Positions 1 to 6,445 of a stretch of DNA of 12,945 bases are shown piece after piece. Made by a program: the position numbers and the translations under genes. The stretch is taken from contig MVQQ01000170.1 of assembly GCA_002067555.1 (NCBI GenBank), forward strand, positions 1 through 12,945, read 5' to 3'. Each line of letters begins with the position of its first letter. Positions within the stretch are counted from its first letter, which is position 1. The stretch comes from Syntrophorhabdus sp. PtaB.Bin184. Lineage in GTDB: Bacteria > Desulfobacterota > Syntrophorhabdia > Syntrophorhabdales > Syntrophorhabdaceae. The notes under the pieces are model-generated. The model saw nothing but the letters and a program-made list of their open reading frames with translations, was not told where the DNA came from and did not search any database.

Positions 1-795
1 GAAGATGAGGACGGGCCCCCCGATGTTCTTGGGTGAAATGGAGCCCTGAATGATCTTCACTATCCCCACCACTGTTATCCGGGAGTACTCCCAGGTCATG
101 TGAAAGGCGAGCCCCACCGCCTCCACCGGGTTCTGTTTCCGCTTTATCACCTCGTCGGACCTTTCTATGCCGAGTATCTTGCGCTTGTATGGCTCGCCGA
201 AGATGTCCTTCTCCTCGATGGTCATGGGTTTGATGGTGAGATTGACGGGAGAGCCGGCGCGATCGAGGGTTACCTCGACGGTATCGCCCTCAGCATGATC
301 TATTGTGGAGGCGATATCGAGGAATTCCTTCACCTCCTTGCCGTCGATCTTGACGATGATGTCACCGGACCGTATGCCTGCAGCCTGCGCAGGGGTGTTC
401 TCGGCAACCTTGCCGACGCGTGCGGAGGGTACGTTATAGCCGATGATGGAGACGAGATAGAAGACGAGAAGGGCAAGGAGGATATTGAACAGGGGGCCTG
501 CCAGGGCGACGAGTATCCGTACGTACGGGGGTTTGTGAGAGAAGGACCGGTGTTTCTCCTCTTCGACAACCTCCTCGTCGGGGGATTCGCCGAGGAGTTT
601 CACGTAACCACCCATGGGAACCGCGGATATGGCGTATTCCGTATCCCCCCGGGTGAAACGGAGAAGTTTCTTTCCGAACCCTATGGAGAAGGTGAGGACC
701 TTGATGTCGAAGAGCCTCGCGACCAGGAAGTGCCCGAATTCGTGCACCAGGATGAGAAGCGCGAGGGCGATGAGAAAGTATAAAAATGATATCAT
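1..795 (-). CDS. rseP: RseP/SpoIVFB-type site-2 intramembrane zinc metalloprotease, 3' end off the window
   Basis: Inner-membrane protease that cuts transmembrane substrates such as anti-sigma factors. The first 265 codons are present. The N-terminal membrane segment carries the zinc-binding HEFGH at residues 18-22. It is followed by the GGYVKLLGE loop (62-70), a second hydrophobic segment (about 92-119), one PDZ domain (about 122-192, with GIRSGDIIVKIDG at 140-152) and the start of the next membrane helix (about 222-265, ending in NIGGPVLIF). Only one PDZ is seen, where E. coli RseP has two. The C-terminal third, with the second active-site motif (usually N-x-x-P-x-x-x-L-D-G), lies outside the window. 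The ATG at 795 overlaps the dxr stop as ATGA, so it is the last visible gene of the rpsB operon and probably translated by coupling. Identity is secure; cleavage targets are unknown. Confidence 0.95.
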   Translation of the reverse strand, partial: MISFLYFLIALALLILVHEFGHFLVARLFDIKVLTFSIGFGKKLLRFTRGDTEYAISAVPMGGYVKLLGESPDEEVVEEEKHRSFSHKPPYVRILVALAGPLFNILLALLVFYLVSIIGYNVPSARVGKVAENTPAQAAGIRSGDIIVKIDGKEVKEFLDIASTIDHAEGDTVEVTLDRAGSPVNLTIKPMTIEEKDIFGEPYKRKILGIERSDEVIKRKQNPVEAVGLAFHMTWEYSRITVVGIVKIIQGSISPKNIGGPVLIF

Positions 796-1952
796 GATCT
801 TTTTCGTCCTGTACCAGTTATTTTAGTCATTGCTTTGTCCCGTGTCCATGCCGCCGCCGCGAGGACGCCTTCGAGGGTGTCGATGACCGGTCCTCCGGCG
901 ATGTCCGCCAGGGTCTCGGCGACGACGCGCGGTATGTCGGTGAACCGAATCCGTCCGTCGACAAAGGCCTGCACGGCCACTTCGTTGGACACATTGTATG
1001 CGATGCAAGCGCTGTCGCCTTCCGAGAGGGCTTCGTAGGCGAGGCGGATCGACGGAAATTTCCTGAGGTCCGGCGGATGGAACGTGAGTTTCATGTGCCC
1101 GCTGAGGTCAAGGGGTGAGAAGGGCAGGGCAAGCCGCTCTTCGTCGTTCAGTGCATAGGCGATGGGGATCTTCATGTCCGGACTTGCCATGTACGCCATG
1201 AGAGAATTATCGGAGAGTTCCACCATGCCGTGAACGATGCTTTCGGGATGGACGAGGGTCTTTATCCTCCCGGGTTCGAGATCGAAGAGCCAGCGCGCCT
1301 CCATGATCTCAAGCCCCTTGTTCATGAGGGTGGCGGAGTCGAGGGTGATCTTCTGTCCCATTCTCCATGTTGGATGGTTCATGGCTTCCGAGAGTTCCAC
1401 GCTTTCCAGGGCCTTTTTCGTGTGTCTCCTGAAGGGTCCCCCTGACGCGGTGATGATGAGGGACCGGATCTCCCTGTCTTCCACGCCCTTGAGGAGCTGG
1501 TAGAGAGCGGAGTGCTCGCTGTCGACGGGTATGAGGCGGGACTCGTTCCCCGACAGGATCCTCCTGATGATCCTGCCGGCCATGACGAGGCTTTCCTTAT
1601 TGGCGAGGGCAAGAACCTTCCCGCAGCGCAGGGCCTCGATGGTCGGTTCGAGTCCGATGCTGCCGGGCAGTGCATTGACGACGGTCTGCACGTCGGAGCG
1701 GATCATCTCCTTCATACCCTCGATACCCGTGTAGACCCGTACGCCGGGTGCCGTGACCGCACCTCTTTGCTCTTCGTCAAAGACGCAGACCGCGCGCGGT
1801 TTGAACCGGGCTATCTGTTCATTGAGAAGGCCTATGTTGTTCCTGCAGGCGAGGCCGTGGACCTCGAAAGCCGCGGGGTCGTTGGCGATGACCTCGAGTG
1901 TCGCCGTGCCGATGGAGCCGGTGGAACCCAATATGAGGACTTTCTTTTTCAT
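792..1952 (-). CDS. dxr: 1-deoxy-D-xylulose 5-phosphate reductoisomerase
   Basis: Cytosolic enzyme of the MEP isoprenoid pathway that converts DXP to MEP with NADPH and a divalent metal. The product is 386 residues, normal for the family. Visible signatures are the NADPH-binding GSTGSIG near the N-terminus, LANKESLVMAG, the metal-site region PVDSEHSALYQLL, ITASGGPFRR, the HPTWRMGQKITLDSATLMNKG block and VHPESIVHGMVE. An in-frame ATG exists five codons earlier (1967), but the start at 1952 makes an ATGA overlap with the cdsA stop and begins directly with the dinucleotide-binding strand (MKKKVLILGSTGSIG), so it is preferred. It feeds isoprenoid precursors to the uppS product encoded two genes upstream. 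Its own stop overlaps the rseP start in the same ATGA way. Confidence 0.97.
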   Translation of the reverse strand: MKKKVLILGSTGSIGTATLEVIANDPAAFEVHGLACRNNIGLLNEQIARFKPRAVCVFDEEQRGAVTAPGVRVYTGIEGMKEMIRSDVQTVVNALPGSIGLEPTIEALRCGKVLALANKESLVMAGRIIRRILSGNESRLIPVDSEHSALYQLLKGVEDREIRSLIITASGGPFRRHTKKALESVELSEAMNHPTWRMGQKITLDSATLMNKGLEIMEARWLFDLEPGRIKTLVHPESIVHGMVELSDNSLMAYMASPDMKIPIAYALNDEERLALPFSPLDLSGHMKLTFHPPDLRKFPSIRLAYEALSEGDSACIAYNVSNEVAVQAFVDGRIRFTDIPRVVAETLADIAGGPVIDTLEGVLAAAAWTRDKAMTKITGTGRKRS

Positions 1953-2749
1953 AGGTATCTCGTCCATACCAGGCAGGTGTACAGAAAGGGCGCAGTGAAG
2001 ATGAAGCTGTCAATGCGGTCCAGAATGCCGCCGTGCCCGGGGATGAGCTGCGATGAATCCTTTGTGTTGAACACCCTTTTGCATGCAGATTCCAAAAGAT
2101 CGCCCGCCTGCCCGAGAACACCCGTTGCGACGCCCACGCCGAGGGCCGCCGGAATGCTTAAGTCCAGCAACTGGTAGGACGCGGTGATGACGGCGAGAGA
2201 GCCGAGGGCTGCTCCCAGGAGGCCTTCAACCGTCTTCTTCGGACTGATCCGGGGAGCTAGGGGGTGCTTCCCGAACTTTTTCCCGATGCCGTAAGCGAAG
2301 ATGTCGCTCGCCCAGATGGAAAAGAGGAGGATAAGGGGAAACAGTTCGTCCAGCTCCTTCAACAGGTAGAGATAGAAAAAAGGGACGAGGATGAAGAGGT
2401 TGGAGAAGAGCACAAGGGCGGCCTGACCTGTCAGGTCGCGGTTCGCATCCTCGAGGGATGTTTTTCTGTCGAAGACCTTGATGGTGATGACAATGAATGC
2501 CGATGCCATCATCCAGAGCATGTATATCTGGAAGAAACGGAAGTAAAGAGGCACGGTTCCGACAATGACGAGGGTGGCGATGAGGTACCTCATGTGGCAG
2601 CCGGCAAGGGATGCGGCCTCGAGGAGCGCGACGACGGCAATGGTGAGCAGCAGGATGAGGAGCCATGCCGGCGGCAGGATGTAGAAGAGAAAGGCAATGA
2701 CGGGGGCAATGCAAACGCCCGTGATGACACGCTTTTTCAGTTCTCCCAA
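1949..2749 (-). CDS. cdsA: Phosphatidate cytidylyltransferase (CDP-diglyceride synthase)
   Basis: Integral membrane enzyme that makes CDP-diacylglycerol from phosphatidic acid and CTP, the branch point for all phospholipids. The 266-residue product has many hydrophobic helices (for example about residues 12-50, 55-85, 108-130 and 135-150). It carries the family's C-terminal signature as SDIFAYGIGKKFGKHPLAP and SPKKTVEGLLGA, then HGGILDRIDSFIF near the end, where acidic residues bind the metal. The start is TTG at 2749, immediately after the uppS stop with no gap. The end of uppS supplies AAGGA seven bases before this TTG, which supports the rare start. The stop overlaps dxr by four bases. Identity is clear from the signature; the exact start is slightly less certain. 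Confidence 0.95.
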   Translation of the reverse strand: MGELKKRVITGVCIAPVIAFLFYILPPAWLLILLLTIAVVALLEAASLAGCHMRYLIATLVIVGTVPLYFRFFQIYMLWMMASAFIVITIKVFDRKTSLEDANRDLTGQAALVLFSNLFILVPFFYLYLLKELDELFPLILLFSIWASDIFAYGIGKKFGKHPLAPRISPKKTVEGLLGAALGSLAVITASYQLLDLSIPAALGVGVATGVLGQAGDLLESACKRVFNTKDSSQLIPGHGGILDRIDSFIFTAPFLYTCLVWTRYL

Positions 2750-3469
2750 TCAGAAATCCTTCACGTTTCCAAACCTTCTGTCACGCTTCGCGAATTCGGC
2801 CAGCGCGTCGAGAAAGGCCTGTTTTCGAAAATCGGGCCAGAGGATATCAGTCACGTAGATCTCGGTATAGGCCACCTGCCAGAGCAGGAAGTTCGAGAGC
2901 CTCATCTCGCCGCTCGTGCGGATGAGAAAATCAGGGTCGGGTATCGCCGGGCTGTACAGATGTCTCCTGAAGGCCCTTTCATCGATCCTCCTGACACGAC
3001 CGTTTATCACGTCCTCGCACAGGAGGCGCACGGAGCGTATGATCTCTTTGCGGCCGCTGTAGCTCAGGGCGATCGTCAGAACGAGGTTCCTGTTGCGTGC
3101 CGTTTTCCTCATTACATCGTCGAACTGCGCCTGGAGAGACTTCGAGAAATCACCCCTCTCTCCAATGATGTTGAAGCGTATGCCCCTGTCCATCATCATC
3201 GGGAGTTCCTGTTCGAGGTAAAGGCCGAGAAGGAACATGAGCATCCTGACCTCTTCCTTTGGACGGGACCAGTTCTCCTTCGAAAAGGCGTAAAGGGTGA
3301 GATAGGGTATGCCGAGGTCGCAGGTTGTTTCCGTGATCTCCCTGACCGAGTCGATCCCGACCTTGTGGCCTTCCACCCTCCTGAGCTTCTGTTGCTTTGC
3401 CCATCTGCCGTTCCCGTCCATGATGATGGCGACGTGAGTGGGCAATCTGTCGGGAGCAGTTTTTCTCAT
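2750..3469 (-). CDS. uppS: (2Z,6E)-undecaprenyl diphosphate synthase (cis-prenyltransferase)
   Basis: Soluble or peripheral enzyme that adds isopentenyl units to farnesyl diphosphate to form undecaprenyl diphosphate, the lipid carrier for peptidoglycan and O-antigen. The 239-residue product has the catalytic motif IIMDGNGRWA with Asp18, the SFSKENW-like block YAFSKENWSRP, NIIGERGDF, SYSGRKEI, and the C-terminal signature IRTSGEMRLSNFLLWQ with AYTEIYVTDILWPDF. Length is typical of the family. The ATG at 3469 follows the frr stop by 12 bases, with no convincing Shine-Dalgarno, so translation may rely on coupling with frr. Its stop touches the TTG start of cdsA. Substrate is supplied by the MEP pathway that includes the downstream dxr. 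Confidence 0.97.
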   Translation of the reverse strand: MRKTAPDRLPTHVAIIMDGNGRWAKQQKLRRVEGHKVGIDSVREITETTCDLGIPYLTLYAFSKENWSRPKEEVRMLMFLLGLYLEQELPMMMDRGIRFNIIGERGDFSKSLQAQFDDVMRKTARNRNLVLTIALSYSGRKEIIRSVRLLCEDVINGRVRRIDERAFRRHLYSPAIPDPDFLIRTSGEMRLSNFLLWQVAYTEIYVTDILWPDFRKQAFLDALAEFAKRDRRFGNVKDF

Positions 3470-3481
3470 CGATAGCGTCGC

Positions 3482-4039
3482 TCAGATGGAGAGGATCTCT
3501 TTCTCTTTCTCGGAGAAGAGCCTTTCTGCCATATCTATATATTTATCCGTGAGCTTCTGGACGTCGTCCTGCTTCTTCTTCAGGTCGTCCTGGGAAATGG
3601 TCTTGTCCTTCTCGAGTTTTTTCAGTTTCTCGTTTATGTCCCTGCGGACGTTTCTCATTGCGACGCGGGTTCCCTCGAGCATCTTGCTGCCCTGTTTCGT
3701 GAGTTCCTTGCGCCGCTCCTCGGTGAGCTTTGGAAACGTGAGCCTGATGGTCTTTCCGTCGGACATGGGGTTGACGCCAAGATCCGATTTCTGGATCGCC
3801 TTCTCGATCTCCGCGATGACGGTGTTGTCCCAGGGCTGGATGGTGATGGTCCGTGAATCGGGAACGCCGATGGTAGCCACCTGGTTGAGCGGGGTGGGTT
3901 GCTTGTAATAATCTATCTTGATATCCTCGATGAGGGACACCGATGCGACACCGGTCCGCAGTTTCGAAAAGTCTTTCTTCAATGCCGCCAGCGACTTCTT
4001 CAGCTTGTCCTCAAGCTCGGTCATAACGTCATTGCTCAT
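3482..4039 (-). CDS. frr: Ribosome recycling factor
   Basis: Cytosolic factor that, with EF-G, splits the post-termination ribosome complex. The product is 185 residues, the canonical length. It shows the two-domain RRF pattern: an N-terminal helix (residues 1-27), LRTGVAS, domain II (about 32-103, with PLNQVATIGVPDSRTI and VNPMSDGKTIRL), then two long charged helices containing FPKLTEERRKEL, AMRNVRRDINEKLK and the ending in SEKEKEILSI. The start is ATG at 4039, four bases after the pyrH stop. An excellent Shine-Dalgarno (GAGGAGGTAA) is built into the last pyrH codons and stop. Typical operon partner of pyrH and tsf. Confidence 0.98.
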   Translation of the reverse strand: MSNDVMTELEDKLKKSLAALKKDFSKLRTGVASVSLIEDIKIDYYKQPTPLNQVATIGVPDSRTITIQPWDNTVIAEIEKAIQKSDLGVNPMSDGKTIRLTFPKLTEERRKELTKQGSKMLEGTRVAMRNVRRDINEKLKKLEKDKTISQDDLKKKQDDVQKLTDKYIDMAERLFSEKEKEILSI

Positions 4040-4043
4040 AGGG

Positions 4044-4751
4044 TTACCTCCTCACGATCGTCCCTATTCTTTCGCCAAGAACCACTTTCTTCAGATTATC
4101 CCTGACGCGTATGCTGAAAACGGCGACGGGAATGTCGTTCTCCTTGCAAAGCGTTATTGCGGTGAGGTCCATGACCTGAAGGTCTTTCTCGAGGACCTCG
4201 CTGTAAGATATCTCCGGGTAAAAGACGGCGTCGGCGTGGACCTCGGGGTCCCTGTCATAGACGCCGTTCACCTTTGTCGCCTTCATGAGCACGTCTGCTT
4301 TCGTCTCGACGGCGCGAAGGGCCGCTGCCGTGTCGGTGGTGAAGTAAGGGTTCCCGGTCCCGCATGCGAAGACGACGATCTTTCCCTCGTCGAGGTATTG
4401 CCTTGCGAGCGCATGGTCATAGGGCTCGGCGATTCTTTCAAGGGCAAGCGCCGTTTGCACGACAGCCGGAGTTCCCATCCTGACAAGCGTGTCCTTAAGG
4501 ACGAGGGCGTTGATGACGGTTGCCACCATACCGACGTAGTCGCCGGTGACGCGGTCCATCCCCTCCTTTTCGCCCTTTTTCCCCCGGTATATGTTGCCGC
4601 CGCCGAGAACGATGCCTACCTGGACACCGAGCCGGTGGACATCTCCTATCTGACCGGCAATGTCGGCGACGGTGGCATGGTCTATGCCGTGCCCCTCGTT
4701 GCCCATGAGAACCTCTCCACTGAGTTTGAGGAGTATCCTCTTGTATCTCAT
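4044..4751 (-). CDS. pyrH: UMP kinase (amino-acid-kinase fold)
   Basis: Cytosolic enzyme that phosphorylates UMP to UDP with ATP, usually a hexamer activated by GTP and inhibited by UTP. The 235-residue product has LLKLSGEVLMG at the N-terminus, the nucleotide loop VLGGGNIYRG, GDYVGMVATVINALVLKD, GTGNPYFTTDTAAALRA, MKATKVNGVYDRDP and the late MDLTAITLCKEN. This set of motifs separates bacterial PyrH from the other kinases of the fold. The ATG at 4751 is one base after the tsf stop, with an AGGA about seven bases upstream inside the end of tsf. Its own final codons carry the frr ribosome site. Confidence 0.98.
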   Translation of the reverse strand: MRYKRILLKLSGEVLMGNEGHGIDHATVADIAGQIGDVHRLGVQVGIVLGGGNIYRGKKGEKEGMDRVTGDYVGMVATVINALVLKDTLVRMGTPAVVQTALALERIAEPYDHALARQYLDEGKIVVFACGTGNPYFTTDTAAALRAVETKADVLMKATKVNGVYDRDPEVHADAVFYPEISYSEVLEKDLQVMDLTAITLCKENDIPVAVFSIRVRDNLKKVVLGERIGTIVRR

Positions 4752-4752
4752 G

Positions 4753-5358
4753 CTAGTCCTGAAGCGTCTCGCCCAGCTGGAACCTCACGAAACGGTTGAT
4801 GACGATCTTCTCCCCCGTCTTCACGAGAAGCTCCTCGAGAAGATCCTTGATCGTCATATCCGGGTTCTTTATGAAGGTCTGCTCCACGAGGCAAACCTCC
4901 TGGTAGAACTTCTCCAGTTTTCCCTCGGCTATCTTGTCGACGATCTTTTCCGGTTTCCCCGATTCGAGGGCCTGGTTCCTGTAAATGGTCTTTTCCTTTT
5001 CAATGTGTTCCGCGGGAATGTCCTCGCGCTTCACATACAACGGGTTCGAAGCCGTTATCTGCATCGCCACGTCCTTGACGAAGTTCTGGAACTGGTCCGT
5101 CTTGGCAACGAAATCGGTCTCGCAGTTGATCTCAACCATGGCGCCCACCTTGCCGCCCGTGTGTATGTAAGCGGCGACAGAGCCTTCGGAAGCAATCCTT
5201 CCCATCCTTTTCTGAAGCTTGGCAAGGCCTTTTTCCCGAAGGAAATCGACTGCCTTTTCCATATCGCCGTTGGAGTTCTTCAGGGCCTCCTTGCAGTCCA
5301 TGAGGCCGACACCTGTCTTTTCACGTAATTTTTTTACTGCGTCAGCAGTGATATCCAT
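4753..5358 (-). CDS. tsf: Translation elongation factor Ts, short form
   Basis: Guanine nucleotide exchange factor for EF-Tu. The product is 201 residues from the ATG at 5358, beginning with the UBA-like domain MDITADAVKKLREKTGVG and MDCKEALKNSNGDMEKAVDFLREKG, then the core with the EF-Tu-contacting CETDFVAKTDQF (about residues 75-86). It is much shorter than the 283-residue E. coli protein, so it is a single-core EF-Ts like those of many non-gamma bacteria. An upstream in-frame TTG (5373) would add five residues, but it lies inside the Shine-Dalgarno AGGAGG (5365-5370). The ATG at 5358 with six-base spacing is therefore the start. It lies between rpsB (18-base gap) and pyrH (one-base gap). 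Confidence 0.97.
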   Translation of the reverse strand: MDITADAVKKLREKTGVGLMDCKEALKNSNGDMEKAVDFLREKGLAKLQKRMGRIASEGSVAAYIHTGGKVGAMVEINCETDFVAKTDQFQNFVKDVAMQITASNPLYVKREDIPAEHIEKEKTIYRNQALESGKPEKIVDKIAEGKLEKFYQEVCLVEQTFIKNPDMTIKDLLEELLVKTGEKIVINRFVRFQLGETLQD

Positions 5359-5364
5359 GGAATT

Positions 5365-5370
5365 CCTCCT
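5365..5370 (-). promoter_or_regulatory. Shine-Dalgarno of tsf (fixes the start)
   Basis: AGGAGG on the minus strand, six bases before the ATG at 5358. Because the in-frame TTG at 5373 precedes and overlaps this site, the ribosome site rules that earlier start out. Confidence 0.85.
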
Positions 5371-5376
5371 CAACTC

Positions 5377-6165
5377 TTAGGCTTCGTACTCGTCGTATTT
5401 CTCCTCTTCCAGCACGCTTTCGTCGACAAAGGGTTTGAGCTCTTCGGCCGGCCCCTCATCCTTACCCTGGAACTCTTCAACGTACAGGGCCTTTCCTTCC
5501 AGAACGGCATCGGCGATACGCGAGGTAATGAGCTTGATGGCGCGGATGGCGTCGTCATTGCCGGGGATCACGAAATCGATATCGTCGGGATCGCAGTTCG
5601 TGTCGACGATACCCACGGTGGGGATACCCAGCTTTTTGGCCTCGTTGACGGCGATGTATTCTTTCTTGGGATCGACGACGTATATGGCCCCGGGGAGCCT
5701 TTCCATACCTTTGATGCCGCCGATGTTCTTTTCCAGTTTTTCTATCTCCCGTTCTATGCCTATGGCTTCCTTTTTCGGAAGGACCTTGTATATGTCGCTC
5801 TGTTTGAGCTCCTCGTACTTGCGGAGCCGGTCGATGCTCTTTTCGATGGTCTGGAAATTCGTCATCGTGCCGCCGAGCCAGCGGTTGTTCACGTGAAAGG
5901 CCCCGCAGCGTTTCGATTCGTCGGCGATGGATTCCTGGGCCTGCTTTTTCGTACCGACGAAGAGGATGTATTCATTCCGGGAGGCCACTTCCTTGACGAA
6001 GTTGTAGGCCTCTTTGAACATCTTCAGTGTCTTCTGCAGGTCGATGATGTAGATGCCGTTGCGGGCCCCGAATATGTAAGGCTTCATCTTGGGGTTCCAG
6101 CGTTTTGTCTGGTGCCCGAAGTGAACGCCAGCCTCCAGCAACTGTTTGATGGTAAGGTTCGACAT
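5377..6165 (-). CDS. rpsB: 30S ribosomal protein S2
   Basis: Small-subunit protein that joins late and is needed for S1 binding. The 262-residue product opens with SNLTIKQLLEAGVHFGHQT and RWNPKMKPYIFGARNGIYIIDL, followed by FVGTKKQAQ, NNRWLGGTMTNF, LPGAIYVVDPKKEYIAVNEA, GIPTVGIVDTNCDPD and VIPGNDDAIRAI, all S2 signatures. The C-terminal 30 or so residues are acidic and low in complexity (rich in Glu), longer than the minimal S2. The ATG at 6165 has the strong ribosome site AGGAGG six bases upstream. It is the first gene of the eight-gene operon, behind a promoter centred near 6280. Confidence 0.98.
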   Translation of the reverse strand: MSNLTIKQLLEAGVHFGHQTKRWNPKMKPYIFGARNGIYIIDLQKTLKMFKEAYNFVKEVASRNEYILFVGTKKQAQESIADESKRCGAFHVNNRWLGGTMTNFQTIEKSIDRLRKYEELKQSDIYKVLPKKEAIGIEREIEKLEKNIGGIKGMERLPGAIYVVDPKKEYIAVNEAKKLGIPTVGIVDTNCDPDDIDFVIPGNDDAIRAIKLITSRIADAVLEGKALYVEEFQGKDEGPAEELKPFVDESVLEEEKYDEYEA

Positions 6166-6182
6166 TTTTCCTCCTGGTTTTA

Positions 6183-6213
6183 GTCTTCCGCCTTTCGCAC
6201 TTTAACGGCAGAC
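6183..6213 (-). other. Candidate hairpin in the rpsB 5' leader
   Basis: Read on the minus strand, GTCT-GCC near 6213 can pair with GGC and AGAC near 6183 (a seven-pair stem with a small bulge and an A-rich loop). It sits in the roughly 95-base leader just before the rpsB ribosome site. S2 operons of other bacteria are autoregulated through a leader RNA, so this is a candidate control element. The sequence alone does not show that it matches any known S2-binding structure. Confidence 0.25.
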
Positions 6214-6266
6214 AGTTTCCTGCACCCTGACATTAATTGAAAGACGTGCAAATTTGATCGAGCTGT

Positions 6267-6295
6267 AAAATACCATATGATTACGTGTATTTCAA
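6267..6295 (-). promoter_or_regulatory. Sigma-70-type promoter of the rpsB operon
   Basis: On the minus strand TTGAAA (6295-6290) and TATTTT (6272-6267) are separated by exactly 17 bases, which is close to the housekeeping consensus. Transcription would start near 6260 and give a leader of about 95 bases before rpsB. No other promoter of this quality was seen between 6165 and 6440 on this strand. Confidence 0.75.
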
Positions 6296-6321
6296 GAAAA
6301 AAGGGGGAAGGGGGTAAAGAA

Positions 6322-6361
6322 GGTTCAAGAGGTCAAGGGTTCAAAAGTTCAAGAGTAAAAG
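6322..6361. repeat. Eight-base tandem repeat, GGTTCAAG type
   Basis: Five consecutive octamers: GGTTCAAG, AGGTCAAG, GGTTCAAA, AGTTCAAG, AGTAAAAG. The first four agree at most positions and the last has decayed. An inverted copy (CCTTGAACCCTT) lies at 6434-6445 at the end of the PAS-protein gene. It lies between the rpsB promoter and the terminator of the PAS gene. Similar short-period arrays occur in the next two spacers of the window. Confidence 0.7.
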
Positions 6362-6393
6362 ACAAAAAGGACACCGATGCCTTCGGCCGGTGT
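6358..6393 (-). terminator. Intrinsic terminator of the PAS-protein gene
   Basis: On the minus strand the sequence ACACCGGCCGAAGGCATCGGTGT forms a stem of six pairs (ACACCG/CGGTGT), a small bulge and a further three pairs around a tight loop. It is followed by CCTTTTTGTCTTTT. It begins about 50 bases after the stop codon at 6444 and ends before the rpsB promoter, so it separates the two minus-strand units. Confidence 0.75.
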
Positions 6394-6433
6394 GCGAATT
6401 GTGTTGACAGCCGACCCCCTTTCGCGGTCTTTC

Positions 6434-6445
6434 CCTTGAACCCTT
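6434..6445. repeat. Inverted copy of the GGTTCAAG repeat at the PAS gene stop
   Basis: CCTTGAACCCTT is the reverse complement of AAGGGTTCAAGG and therefore an inverted partner of the octamer array at 6322-6361 (AAGGGTTCAA occurs there at 6336-6344). It overlaps the first two bases of the PAS-protein stop codon (6444-6446). Confidence 0.6.

Noticed and set aside
100..783. 227-codon plus-strand open frame
   Set aside because: Antisense to rseP, whose HEFGH and PDZ motifs are unambiguous.
2264..3475. 403-codon plus-strand open frame
   Set aside because: It is antisense to cdsA and uppS, both with full family signatures. The composition (runs of Glu, Asp, His) is that of a mirror frame.
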